A stretch of 49,449 bases of DNA from Roseofilum halophilum BLCC-M91 (lineage in GTDB: Bacteria > Cyanobacteriota > Cyanobacteriia > Cyanobacteriales > Desertifilaceae), in NCBI RefSeq assembly GCF_030068445.1, contig NZ_JAQPOK010000018.1, forward strand, positions 1 to 49,449, written 5' to 3'. The translations under genes were made by a program, and so were the position numbers. Of this stretch, positions 16,698-25,692 are shown in pieces (the first letter of the stretch is position 1; the number at the start of each line of letters is the position of its first letter). The notes beneath the pieces are model-generated. The model saw only the letters and a list, made by a program, of their open reading frames with translations, was not told the origin of the DNA and ran no database searches.

Positions 16698-18677
16698 TCA
16701 ACGGTTAACTAACCAATAGGTCTTCATTTCCCCTTTGCCTTTTACGGAGATGATGCCCCGTTCTTCAAATTGGAAGCATTCTTTTAAGAGTTCATAAACT
16801 TGATGGCTGACATGAATTCTGCCCGGAGTTCCGGAAGATTCCATGCGCGAGGCGGTATTGACGGTATCGCCCCATAAATCATAACTAAATTTGCGGACTC
16901 CAATTACGCCAGCGACCACTGGCCCGGTGTGGATACCAATGCGAATTTGTAGGGATTCTCCATTTTCCAGGGCAAAATTTTGCATGATTTTTTGCATATC
17001 TAAGGCCATGGCGGCCATGGCGGCGGCATGATTGGGTTGGGGGATGGGGAGGCCGCCGACAATCATATAGGCATCGCCAATGGTTTTTATTTTTTCTAAG
17101 CCATGTTTTTCTGCTAAATAATCAAAGCTGGAAAACATTTCATTTAAGTAGTTGACTAAATCGATGGGAGCCATGCGAGCGGATAAAGAGGTAAAGCCAA
17201 CGATATCGGAAAAGAGGATGGTGACGGATTCAAAGTATTCAGCGATCGCCTGGGTCTCTTGTTTTAATTGCTCGGCGATCGCCTCTGGTAGAATGTTGAG
17301 CAATAATTCTTCTGATTTCTCCTGTTCGCGGCGTAAATCTGCGGTTCTCTCTTCTACCCGCGATTCTAGCTCGGCAAAGGACTCTTGAAGCTGTTGCGCC
17401 ATTTGGTTAAAAGAGTGGGCTAAAATTTTCACCTCTTCTACGCCTCGAACTTCCACATTCTGGGCGAGGGTTTCGTTATCACACCGACTTAAGGCGGCTT
17501 TGGCTAATTTTTGACTGCCGACAATTAACTGCATAATGGGTTCGCTGATCCAATGGGCTGTGATCCACCCAAATCCAGTGGCAACGAGTAAAGCGAGGAG
17601 ACACAGTTCAATGGTGTGGCGGGTATTGGCGTGAATTTGCTCCATAAAATCGGACTCTGGAACCACAACCACAATTAACCAATTTAAGCCTAAGTCATCT
17701 GGGTAGGGAGCCACTTGTATAAAGGAGCGATCGCCAGCTCGCTGGAAATTGAATTGTGTCGGGGTTGCGATCTGCTCTAGTTTCTTCTCCTCCATCAAAA
17801 ATTCAGCCGTGGCTCGAATTAAGCGATCGGAAATGTTTGCAGCCATTAACCGTTGGGGATTTCTGCCCCCTGCACCCAAGAGAAAAGGCGGAGCGTCGCT
17901 AGAGGTAGCCACCAGAAAACCCGATCGCTCTACAATAAAGATTTCCCCAGAGGGACTAACGTTAATGGTGGATAAAAACTCACTAATGCCACTGAGAACT
18001 AAATCCACTGCCATCACGCCACCGACGCTGCCATCAGTATTGAAAAACAATTCAGAAGCGGTAATTCCCAGATCGCCATAGCGAAATAAATAAATATCGC
18101 TCCAGGTGGCTTTTCTGGCTTCCAGTGTGCCTTGATACCAAGGTCTTTGGCGGGGATCGTAGGGAGCGGTTTCCCGAATCAGATCCTGACGATCGCCGGT
18201 TTCCGAGAGACTATAGAAGCGCCCGATGGGATCGCCTTCACCGAGAACTTCTTTGACAATTAAGCTTTCATCGGGTTCCCGACTGACAGCTAAATAACTG
18301 CCATTGGGTTTACCGACATAGATTTCCCGCGATCGCGGAAAAAGCTGCATTTGTTGCCAAAAATGATTTTGCAGTTCCTGAAAATCATCCTGATTCAGTT
18401 TACCCGCTTCCACCGCCTGCCGATTCACGTGATTAATCCGAGGGGGTTGTTGCAGATAATCCGCGAGATGTTGCTGAGTGCGTTTCGTCACCTCATCCCG
18501 TAACTGACGGGCTAAATCATTCACTGCCTGTTGTCCATTGCGCCAAGACAGATATCCCGTAATCCCCACAGCAGCAGAAATTTGCAAAATAAAAGGTACA
18601 ATTAAAACCGAACGTAGGGATAGCTTATTCAAGAAAGAAAACTTGGATATCATAGCCATAATTCCCCCATTTTTCAA
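16698..18677 (-). CDS. Membrane adenylate cyclase with Cache and HAMP domains
   Basis: The product has 659 residues. Helix 1 (about 22-45), an extracellular double-Cache sensor (about 50-330, with RPWYQGTLEARKATWSDIY), helix 2 (about 350-370), a HAMP domain, a short coiled coil (ELESRVEERTADLRREQE) and a class III cyclase domain (about 470-655) follow in order. Metal Asp lies in LFSDIVGFTSLS, and the adenine-specifying Lys and Asp appear as KIKTIGDAYM and YDLWGDTVNTASRME, so cAMP rather than cGMP is predicted. Several Met codons lie near the start. Four bases separate it from the upstream hydroxylase/SDR gene. Confidence 0.9.
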   Translation of the reverse strand: MKNGGIMAMISKFSFLNKLSLRSVLIVPFILQISAAVGITGYLSWRNGQQAVNDLARQLRDEVTKRTQQHLADYLQQPPRINHVNRQAVEAGKLNQDDFQELQNHFWQQMQLFPRSREIYVGKPNGSYLAVSREPDESLIVKEVLGEGDPIGRFYSLSETGDRQDLIRETAPYDPRQRPWYQGTLEARKATWSDIYLFRYGDLGITASELFFNTDGSVGGVMAVDLVLSGISEFLSTINVSPSGEIFIVERSGFLVATSSDAPPFLLGAGGRNPQRLMAANISDRLIRATAEFLMEEKKLEQIATPTQFNFQRAGDRSFIQVAPYPDDLGLNWLIVVVVPESDFMEQIHANTRHTIELCLLALLVATGFGWITAHWISEPIMQLIVGSQKLAKAALSRCDNETLAQNVEVRGVEEVKILAHSFNQMAQQLQESFAELESRVEERTADLRREQEKSEELLLNILPEAIAEQLKQETQAIAEYFESVTILFSDIVGFTSLSARMAPIDLVNYLNEMFSSFDYLAEKHGLEKIKTIGDAYMIVGGLPIPQPNHAAAMAAMALDMQKIMQNFALENGESLQIRIGIHTGPVVAGVIGVRKFSYDLWGDTVNTASRMESSGTPGRIHVSHQVYELLKECFQFEERGIISVKGKGEMKTYWLVNR

Positions 18678-18681
18678 GAAT

Positions 18682-20016
18682 TTAAACCTCTTGTTGCTGG
18701 GTTTCAGTCTCTGGATCGAGAGGGGTAGCTTTTTGACTAAAGCATTGGAAATATAAGGAATTGCACCATTCCTTAATCGGAAACGCTAAAAACGTGAGCG
18801 GGTTAATGGTGACAATAATATTGCGACTATCGGCTTTGGCTTGATGAATAATTTGCTCGGCCACCCAATTAGCCGATAATACTCCAATGGGATTCAAATT
18901 ACTCTTAAAGGGCCCTAAAATCAGTTTGCGGACAATACAAGGGGCATCCAGACGGCGCAGGGTGACTAAATCGCCGATGGTGCGCTTGGTGAGTTCATAT
19001 AAGGGACTAAAGGCGGGGGAAACTTCGGCTTCCGAGGTGTTAACCCAAACTTCCTTACAAGCCATATCCCGGTTGCTGTCAATGGTTTTGAGGAAGAGTT
19101 CCATCAAGCGCCAAGTGGAAAAGGCATTCACTTGATAGGAGGTTTCGATCGCCTCTGGAGTGCGATCGCCATGGACATTAACCCCATGGTTGAGAATCAG
19201 AATATCAATCTTTTGCAGCCGCTCTTCGAGTTCCGACTCTTGCCCCACTTGCCAAGAAATTGTCGGGATATCCACGGCTCGATCCTCAACGGTAATCTGG
19301 ATCTGCTGTTCTCCAGAGGTTAGGGCGATGGGTTTTGCCCCCTGTAGATGTAACTGATACAGTAGCGATCGCCCCAACGTTCCAGACGCACCGGTTACCG
19401 CTACCGTTTTCCCTTTCAAAGATAAAGCTGTTCCCATAATTCGATCCACAATTGTAAACGTGCCACAAAAATAAGCATTCTGATTATCAAAATGATGTCG
19501 CCAATGATAACTGCGATTGACCCTTCCCTGGCTAGGAATGGCATCAAACGCCCCCGGACGGTGGGTTGAATCCGTCCACTCCTCCATTCCCGGAACCCCC
19601 GCTCCTCGTCCCATGGCGGTCAATAGAAAGGTAACAGAATAAATGATCGCTGCTCCCGTTCCCCACAGTTGGTCATTCCAATACACTGCCAGTCCTAAAC
19701 CCAAACTGGCAAAAGCTAACATCACCAAACTTTCGGGTACATCATTGTACCAATGGGCCTTTTGATAAATGTCTGCACTGATTGGGGTTAAATCGGGGCG
19801 AAACACCCGATGATGCCACACATGCAAGCGATAGAGGGGTTTCCAGACATGGCAGAGAGCATGATAGACATCACGCACACATTCTACAGAGGCGATCGCC
19901 AGCAAACCCCAAGCTAAACTCAGCCAACTCAACTGATCCAGAGTATTCATCCACTCTGCCCATAGCAGACCATCGAACGCAAACAAGAGCAGAACGAACC
20001 AACTTAACATACACAC
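18682..20016 (-). CDS. Bifunctional fatty acid hydroxylase/sterol desaturase-SDR fusion
   Basis: The product has 444 residues. The N-terminal half is a membrane di-iron hydroxylase/desaturase with His clusters HALCH, HVWHH and HWRHH and about four hydrophobic segments. From about residue 205 a short-chain dehydrogenase follows, with the nucleotide motif VAVTGASGTLGRSLL, LNHGV and the catalytic YELTK (YxxxK). The fusion is a recognised cyanobacterial family. Its lipid substrate is not known to me. It is transcribed just ahead of the adenylate cyclase. Confidence 0.85.
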   Translation of the reverse strand: MCMLSWFVLLLFAFDGLLWAEWMNTLDQLSWLSLAWGLLAIASVECVRDVYHALCHVWKPLYRLHVWHHRVFRPDLTPISADIYQKAHWYNDVPESLVMLAFASLGLGLAVYWNDQLWGTGAAIIYSVTFLLTAMGRGAGVPGMEEWTDSTHRPGAFDAIPSQGRVNRSYHWRHHFDNQNAYFCGTFTIVDRIMGTALSLKGKTVAVTGASGTLGRSLLYQLHLQGAKPIALTSGEQQIQITVEDRAVDIPTISWQVGQESELEERLQKIDILILNHGVNVHGDRTPEAIETSYQVNAFSTWRLMELFLKTIDSNRDMACKEVWVNTSEAEVSPAFSPLYELTKRTIGDLVTLRRLDAPCIVRKLILGPFKSNLNPIGVLSANWVAEQIIHQAKADSRNIIVTINPLTFLAFPIKEWCNSLYFQCFSQKATPLDPETETQQQEV

Positions 20017-20104
20017 TCCTACAGACCACCATTTTTTCCCTATGCGCTTACCGCTATCAGGGTTTCATCCCAGTTTACAATTGCTTTGAAGAATTAATCA
20101 CCCT

Positions 20105-20443
20105 TCAGCTTACAGAATATTCCGTAAACTGTCGCTTAAATGGCGTATGAAAACCAATAACAATATCTGTTTTGGGAACTCCCCTATTTTGCAAGTCTTG
20201 GCCAATATCCTGTTCTGTGCCATTGTGCTGTATCCAAATTTTCCCATTCTTAATATCAAAGTGTAAGATCGAGCCATAAATCCGGTAATCTCCTATCCAG
20301 CCGACATGAAAAAGCTGGTAATGATCTCTGAGTGAATCAAAAATCAACTGGGTTTCCACTCCGTCTTGGGCATCGTCACTTAAACGAGCATAGTCTTCTA
20401 GGAGTTGCTGAATAATTTGGCGATAGTGGTTTAGGGTATCCAT
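20105..20443 (-). CDS. xisI: XisI-like protein
   Basis: The product has 112 residues and is full length. MDTLNHYRQIIQQLLEDYA, YQLFHVGW and IWIQHNGTEQDIGQDL are typical of XisI, first named as a factor controlling excision of the Anabaena fdxN element. Many cyanobacteria carry numerous unlinked xisH-xisI pairs whose role is unclear. Its partner upstream (20431-20711) is broken, so this copy may be an orphan. Confidence 0.9.
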   Translation of the reverse strand: MDTLNHYRQIIQQLLEDYARLSDDAQDGVETQLIFDSLRDHYQLFHVGWIGDYRIYGSILHFDIKNGKIWIQHNGTEQDIGQDLQNRGVPKTDIVIGFHTPFKRQFTEYSVS

Positions 20444-20711
20444 TGGTTAATGCTCTCCTTTTGAGGTTCATAGATGATGAGTTTTAACTGTTGAGTGTTG
20501 ATGATGTCCTGGACGACCTCTATGGCAAAAAAAGAAGTGTAGGTATCTACAGAGATAGCAAGGTTTCTGCGGTTAGGATTTTTTGTGCACCCAGATCAAG
20601 ATAAAGTTTACCCAGGTCGTACCTTAGCATCAGAGGGTCATGGGTGATTATCCATCCTTCTTTTTCTAAGGCATGGCGTACAGCTTGATGAAAGAAATCT
20701 TTAGCAGGCAT
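20431..20711 (-). pseudogene. xisH: xisH remnant with internal deletion and frame change
   Basis: From ATG at 20709-20711 the frame reads MPAKDFFHQAVRHALEKEGW and continues 51 codons to a TAG. In another frame from about 20560 the DNA reads LAISVDTYTSFFAIEVVQDI through INQWIP and TAA at 20431-20433, overlapping the xisI start as intact pairs do. Both halves match XisH, normally near 138 residues. The missing middle includes the conserved VEIKSF core. A deletion that also broke the frame explains this best. Confidence 0.85.
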
Positions 20712-20791
20712 AAATGTATATTAAGTTTACCCGATCGCGATCGCCAACTCCCCCATCTTAAAATCACCACGCAATTCCGTCTCAACAGCCA

Positions 20792-20822
20792 TCTAGATAC
20801 ACCGCCAACCGGTGTATCTAGA
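20792..20822. promoter_or_regulatory. Perfect 13-bp inverted repeat upstream of comB-like gene
   Basis: TCTAGATACACCG (20792-20804) and its exact inverse (20810-20822) flank a 5-base loop. No T-run follows, so it is unlikely to be a simple terminator. It lies 97 bases before the comB-like start and about 80 bases upstream of the xisH remnant. It could be an operator or a mobile-repeat relic. Confidence 0.5.
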
Positions 20823-20918
20823 GCAAGAAATCAGATTATTGCCGCCTCTCCAGAGCGGAAAGGTTCAAACGATTCTAAAATGGGATGTTGATTGTTACTC
20901 AAAACTCCAGGTTAGGTT

Positions 20919-21656
20919 GTGAAACTCTTTGTTTACCATACGCCCGAATTAACCCCTACCGATCATTTACCCGAATGTGCGATCGCCGTCGATGTCCTGC
21001 GAGCGACAACTACCATTGCCACTGCCCTCCACGCTGGGGCAGAAGCGGTGCAAGTCTTTAGCGATATCCAAAAACTGATGGATGTTAGCGCCCAATGGCC
21101 CCAAGACAAGCGTCTCCGGTTTGGAGAGCGCGGTGGAGCAAAGGTTGAAGGATGTGACTTGGGGAACTCTCCCTTAAGTTGTACTCCAGAGGTCGTCAAA
21201 GGGAAGCGTATTTTTATGAGTACAACGAATGGGACTCGCGCTCTGCAACGGGTAGAAGCGGCCAAAACTGTCCTCACCGGAGCCTTAATTAATCGCCAAT
21301 CAGTCGTCAATTATATTACTAGCCACCAACCGGAGAGCATTTGGATCGTGGGATCGGGATGGGAAGGGAAATTCTCCTTAGAAGATACGGTTTGTGCTGG
21401 GGCGATCGCCCATAGTCTGTTAACGGAATTTACCCTCTCTTCTCCCGTCTCGGAAATCAACGACGAGGCGATCGCTGCTGTTGCCCTCTATCGTCAATGG
21501 CAAGAACAATTAGTCGATCTGCTGCAACAAGCCAGCCATGGCAAGCGCTTACTTGGCTTAAATGGTATGGAAGACATCGAGTATTGCGCCCAGCTCGATA
21601 GTGTCTATGTTTTACCCATTCAGAAAGAACCTGGAGTTTTAGTATCCCATCGTTAA
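20919..21656 (+). CDS. comB: 2-phosphosulfolactate phosphatase family (ComB-like)
   Basis: The product has 245 residues from [48 protein letters not shown] and [18 protein letters not shown] match the ComB family. In methanogens this Mg-dependent enzyme acts in coenzyme M synthesis. Cyanobacteria do not make coenzyme M, so the true substrate here is uncertain. A quinone oxidoreductase gene follows 16 bases later on the same strand. Confidence 0.88.
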   Translation: MKLFVYHTPELTPTDHLPECAIAVDVLRATTTIATALHAGAEAVQVFSDIQKLMDVSAQWPQDKRLRFGERGGAKVEGCDLGNSPLSCTPEVVKGKRIFMSTTNGTRALQRVEAAKTVLTGALINRQSVVNYITSHQPESIWIVGSGWEGKFSLEDTVCAGAIAHSLLTEFTLSSPVSEINDEAIAAVALYRQWQEQLVDLLQQASHGKRLLGLNGMEDIEYCAQLDSVYVLPIQKEPGVLVSHR

Positions 21657-21672
21657 TTATTCGGAGGTGCTG

Positions 21673-22674
21673 ATGAAAGCTATTGTTATGACGGCTCCTG
21701 GAGGGCCAAACGTGCTACAACTCCAGGATGTTCCCGAACCTAAACTCGAAGGAAACCGGGAACTGCTCATTCGTCTGAAAGCTGCCGGAGTCAACCCCAT
21801 TGACACCAAGCTACGGAAACGAGGAACCTTGTACCCCGATCGAATGCCCGCCATTCTCGGTTGTGATGGGGCAGGAATAGTGGAGGCGATCGGATCGGCA
21901 GTCGAAAACTTTAAAGTGGGCGATCCGGTCTATTTTTGCAACGCTGGTATCGGTGGCCATCCGGGAAACTACGCCCAATATGCCACGGTCGATGAACTCT
22001 TTGTAGCCCACAAACCTACCTCCCTCAGCTTTGCTGAAGCCGCCGCCGCGCCCCTGGTGCTAATTACGGCTTGGGAATCCCTCTATGACCGCGCTCGTCT
22101 CCAACCCGGCCAAACTGTCCTCATCCATGCTGGTGCGGGTGGAGTCGGTCACGTAGCCGTACAACTGGCCAAACTGCAAGGGGCATCCGTTTGTACTACC
22201 GTTGGCTCCGTAGAAAAAGCAGACTTTGTGCAAAGCCTAGGGGCAGACCGAGCCATCTTTTACAAAGATACGGACTTTGTTCAAGAAACCCTTAACTGGA
22301 CATCTGGAGAAGGGGTTGACATAGCCTTCGATACCGTAGGCGGGTCAACCTTTGCCCAAACCTTTCCCGCCGTCCGGGTTTATGGTCACCTGGTCACTAT
22401 TCTGTCCCCTGCTGCCGATACCAACTGGAAAATTGCCAGAGATCGAAATCTAAGCATAAGTTTAGAGTTAATGCTCACCCCCATGGTGCAAAGTCTGGTA
22501 TCTGCCCAACAAGATCAAGCCAAAATTCTCCAGCAGTGCGCCCGTTTAATCGATCGGGGAGACCTGAAAATCCATTTAGGAACCACCTTTGCCCTCAGAG
22601 ATGCCGCAGCCGCCCATGAGCTGCTAGAGAAAGGCTCAATGATGGGCAAAATTGCCCTGTTAATTGAAGAATAG
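21673..22674 (+). CDS. Zinc-independent MDR quinone oxidoreductase
   Basis: The product has 333 residues from ATG at 21673, which has GGAGG five bases upstream; the in-frame GTG at 21667 overlaps that site and is rejected. GroES-like N-terminal domain (AAGVNPIDTKLRKRG), NADPH-binding Rossmann domain (VLIHAGAGGVGHVAVQLAKL) and IAFDTVGG identify a quinone-reductase-type medium-chain dehydrogenase. The structural-zinc Cys cluster is absent. Substrate uncertain. Probably cotranscribed with the comB-like gene. Confidence 0.85.
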   Translation: MKAIVMTAPGGPNVLQLQDVPEPKLEGNRELLIRLKAAGVNPIDTKLRKRGTLYPDRMPAILGCDGAGIVEAIGSAVENFKVGDPVYFCNAGIGGHPGNYAQYATVDELFVAHKPTSLSFAEAAAAPLVLITAWESLYDRARLQPGQTVLIHAGAGGVGHVAVQLAKLQGASVCTTVGSVEKADFVQSLGADRAIFYKDTDFVQETLNWTSGEGVDIAFDTVGGSTFAQTFPAVRVYGHLVTILSPAADTNWKIARDRNLSISLELMLTPMVQSLVSAQQDQAKILQQCARLIDRGDLKIHLGTTFALRDAAAAHELLEKGSMMGKIALLIEE

Positions 22675-22919
22675 AGGTCTAGTGGACTCACCCAACAGCC
22701 GGGTAATGGTTACCAGCTAGGGGGAGGGAATAGGGAATTAGGCAAAACATCGATCGCCAGTAGTGCAACTGTCCTGAAGGCGATCGCCTCAACCCGTCTT
22801 TCCAGAACCCTTTACCCCCTGTCCACTTGCGCCTGCGTTAAAAGTGGCACGATCTGCGCCCCCCTTCATACCCAATTCGGTGAAAGTAAAGATATCAAGC
22901 TTACCGGAGTATCAGGGTT

Positions 22920-23261
22920 ATGAAATACCAACTGCTATCGATTACCACCTTATTGTTGAGTTTAACCACCTACCTACCTCTCAAAGCTCAAACCCTTCCC
23001 TCAGAAAACCCATTTTCTCCAGCAACAATCCGCGCCCAACTAGAGACCATTGATACTCGTCCCAGAAATGCCGAGTATTATCAAGGCTTTAATGAAGGTT
23101 TTAACGAAGGGTTTGAAGCCGGTGTAGCAGCCAGAAAAGCGAATCAACCCAACCAAAATAATTATCAAATGCTGATGAACACCAATCCCCGTCCCCTGAT
23201 TCAAGGATGGGCAGAGGGCTATGTCAAAGGCTATGAAGAAGGTTATGAATATGGTGGGTAA
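22920..23261 (+). CDS. Small exported protein with Gly/Tyr/Glu repeats
   Basis: The product has 113 residues. A signal peptide (about 1-23, ending LKAQ) is followed by a linker and two sets of short repeats spaced by four: YYQGFNEGFNEGFEAG (about 60-75) and GWAEGYVKGYEEGYEYG (about 97-113). The GxxxG-like (Y/F)xxG(Y/F) pattern resembles glycine-zipper or YgiM-type repeats of uncharacterised exported proteins. No family is assigned. It stands alone, with 245 bases before and 210 after it. Confidence 0.7.
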   Translation: MKYQLLSITTLLLSLTTYLPLKAQTLPSENPFSPATIRAQLETIDTRPRNAEYYQGFNEGFNEGFEAGVAARKANQPNQNNYQMLMNTNPRPLIQGWAEGYVKGYEEGYEYGG

Positions 23262-23471
23262 GGGGCAAGAGTCCGTAAAGGACGAGGTTTCTACCCAAAT
23301 TTTTCGATAACAAAAACCTGTTGTGTATGATAGATGATAAACTACGGAGATATAAATGAGATACAGAGAAAGAGGGCGGGTTTATAACATTGACTGGTGA
23401 GTGTCCTGGCTATGGGTTAAACTCGCCCCTACCAACCCATTTTTAATCATTCTTTCTAATTGATAACGATT

Positions 23472-24152
23472 ATGCATGTATTGATTCCAGCAGCAGGGAT
23501 GGGGAAGCGGATGGGCAGCGATCGCAATAAAATGCTGTTAACGGTATTGGGCGATCCCTTGCTGGCTTGGACGCTACGAGCCGCAGAAGCAGCCGAAACC
23601 GTTGAGTGGATCGGCATTATGGGACAACCGACGGATTTTTCGGCGTTTGAGGAGATTATCGGCGGCTTAGGCGGGCAAAAACCCGTCCATTTGATTGTGG
23701 GGGGTTCAACGCGCCAAGAATCGGTTTACAACGGCTTACAGGCGCTGCCAGAGGGCGCTAAAGGGGTTTTGATCCATGATGGGGCCCGGTGTTTGGTGAC
23801 TCCGGATTTGTTTGACCGATGCGCGATCGCCCTTCAAGAGTGCCAGGGGTTAATTGCGGCTATCCCCGTCAAGGATACGATTAAGGTGGTTAATGGCGAT
23901 GGCTGGATTGAAAGTACCCCTAACCGCGCCGATCTTTGGGCTGCCCAAACTCCCCAAGGGTTTGCGGTAGAGGCGATCAAAACCTGCCATGATAAGGGAC
24001 GGGCGAATGGCTGGGAAGTTACCGATGATGCTGCCCTTTTTGAGCAATGCCAGTTACCGGTCAAAATTGTTAGGGGAGAAGAAACTAATATTAAGGTGAC
24101 TACGCCCATTGATTTGGCCATCGCCGAGCGCATTCTGCAACAGCGATCGTGA
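23472..24152 (+). CDS. ispD: 2-C-methyl-D-erythritol 4-phosphate cytidylyltransferase
   Basis: The product has 226 residues from ATG at 23472; the TTG at 23460 is less likely because the conserved core begins at HVLIPAAG. The nucleotide-binding AAGMGKRMGSDRNK, GGSTRQESVYNGL, IHDGARCLV and AAIPVKDTIK motifs are diagnostic. The enzyme makes CDP-ME in the plastid-type MEP pathway for isoprenoids (carotenoids, phytol, quinones). Its stop TGA overlaps the GTG of the following Fic gene. Confidence 0.94.
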   Translation: MHVLIPAAGMGKRMGSDRNKMLLTVLGDPLLAWTLRAAEAAETVEWIGIMGQPTDFSAFEEIIGGLGGQKPVHLIVGGSTRQESVYNGLQALPEGAKGVLIHDGARCLVTPDLFDRCAIALQECQGLIAAIPVKDTIKVVNGDGWIESTPNRADLWAAQTPQGFAVEAIKTCHDKGRANGWEVTDDAALFEQCQLPVKIVRGEETNIKVTTPIDLAIAERILQQRS

Positions 24153-25615
24153 CCTGGCAACCGATCGAAGACTTACCCCTAAATTGGAAAACCCTTGCCA
24201 GTTCGGAATTACCGCCCCTGGTGACCGTTTGGAACGAGCAAGCGGATCGATTGCGTCAGTCCGGTGAATTTCAAACGTTTAACGACAAACTGCGGCGGGA
24301 AATCGCGATCGAAACTGGAATTATTGAGCGTTTATACACCATCGATCGCGGGATTACTCGTCTACTGATTGAGCAGGGAATTAATGAGGCTCTCATTCCC
24401 CATGGTTCGACCGATCGCCCCGTTAAACAGGTGATTTCGCTGATTAAAGATCAAGAAGCGGCGATCGAAGGGTTATTTGATTTTGTCGGGGGACAACGAA
24501 CCTTATCCACGTTTTATATCAAGCAACTCCATCAACTGTTAACTCAAAGTCAAGACAGTATAGAAGCCCTAGATACACTCAGCGACCAAATATTTCAAGT
24601 GTCCTTAATTAAAGGCGATTATAAACGTCAACCGAATAATCCTCTACGACTCGATGGTTCAGTGCATGAATATTGCCCCCCGGAACAAGTAGCCTCGGAA
24701 ATGGATCGGCTGATCTCACTGCATCATCAACATGGCGCTGAAAATATTCCTCCTGAAATTGAAGCTGCTTGGTTGCATCATCGCTTTACCCAAATTCATC
24801 CCTTTCAAGATGGAAATGGTCGGGTAGCTCGATGTTTAGCGAGTTTAGTGTTTATCCAAGCGAGTTGGTTTCCTTTGGTTCTCACCCGTGACGATCGTGC
24901 GGTTTATATTGCGGCACTGGAAGAGGGCGATCGGGGGAATTTGTCAAGTTTAGTGAATCTCTTTGCGAAGAGTCAAAAACAAGCTTTTTTAAGAAGTCTG
25001 GGTTTATCAGAACAAGTGCTATCTGAGGGTAGACGCACCCAAGTTATTATTGCTTCAATTGCCGAAAAGTTAAAGCAGAATCAGTCAGCTTCTCGGCAAG
25101 AGCGGTGTCAGAAAGTGGAATATTTTGCTTCAATTCTTTTTGATATAGCTTCCGATCGCTTACAAGCCATAGCGGAGGAAATTCGGCGATCGCTGCAAAA
25201 TGTGGTCGATAATGCATCCATCTTTACCGTAGCTGCCCCCATTGGCGATCGGCGATCGGACTACCATCGCTATCAAGTTTTAGAAACCGCGAAACAGTTG
25301 GATTATTTTGCCAATCTTCGCCCTTATCACAGTTGGCTACAATTAGCGATCAATGTAGGTGCAGCCACAACGATTCTGTTATCTTTTCATGTTCTTGGTC
25401 GTGAATATCAAGGATTACTCGTCTGTACTGCATGTGCTTATCATAGGGATAATGGGGAGGAAGGAGAGCGCAATATTAGCGAGATTCAGTCTTTAACTGA
25501 TTCTCCATTCCAATTTTCCTATGCAGATGCACAAGAGACCTTAATTAAACGTTTTCAGCAGTGGTTAGAAGAGGTGATTTTGACTGGTTTGGAATATTGG
25601 AATAAGAGCATTTAG
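24149..25615 (+). CDS. Fic domain AMP-transferase-like protein
   Basis: The product has 488 residues from GTG at 24149, overlapping the ispD stop (GTGA). The catalytic motif HPFQDGNGRVAR begins at His217. An upstream TGIIE (Thr56-Glu60) fits the inhibitory (S/T)xxxE pattern, so the enzyme probably holds itself off. The approximately 220 residues after the Fic core are unusual and lack a recognised domain; they contain long helices and a hydrophobic stretch. Fic enzymes usually transfer AMP onto target hydroxyls. No antitoxin gene adjoins it. Confidence 0.88.
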   Translation: MTWQPIEDLPLNWKTLASSELPPLVTVWNEQADRLRQSGEFQTFNDKLRREIAIETGIIERLYTIDRGITRLLIEQGINEALIPHGSTDRPVKQVISLIKDQEAAIEGLFDFVGGQRTLSTFYIKQLHQLLTQSQDSIEALDTLSDQIFQVSLIKGDYKRQPNNPLRLDGSVHEYCPPEQVASEMDRLISLHHQHGAENIPPEIEAAWLHHRFTQIHPFQDGNGRVARCLASLVFIQASWFPLVLTRDDRAVYIAALEEGDRGNLSSLVNLFAKSQKQAFLRSLGLSEQVLSEGRRTQVIIASIAEKLKQNQSASRQERCQKVEYFASILFDIASDRLQAIAEEIRRSLQNVVDNASIFTVAAPIGDRRSDYHRYQVLETAKQLDYFANLRPYHSWLQLAINVGAATTILLSFHVLGREYQGLLVCTACAYHRDNGEEGERNISEIQSLTDSPFQFSYADAQETLIKRFQQWLEEVILTGLEYWNKSI

Positions 25616-25653
25616 AAGCAGGGGTGAAAAAAAATCGCCCCTACAAATGAATC

Positions 25654-25687
25654 ATTGTTAATTGTTAATTGTTAATTGTTAATTGTT
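25654..25687. repeat. Heptanucleotide STRR (TTAATTG)
   Basis: Four to five tandem units of TTAATTG fill the gap between the convergent Fic and TPR genes. A GGGGTGAAAAAAAATCGCCCC imperfect hairpin (25621-25640) sits just ahead of it. Confidence 0.85.
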
Positions 25688-25692
25688 CATTA

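Noticed and set aside
20673-20891. Plus-strand 72-codon frame before the comB-like gene
   Set aside because: It is antisense to the start of the xisH remnant and contains the inverted repeat. Nothing protein-like is seen.
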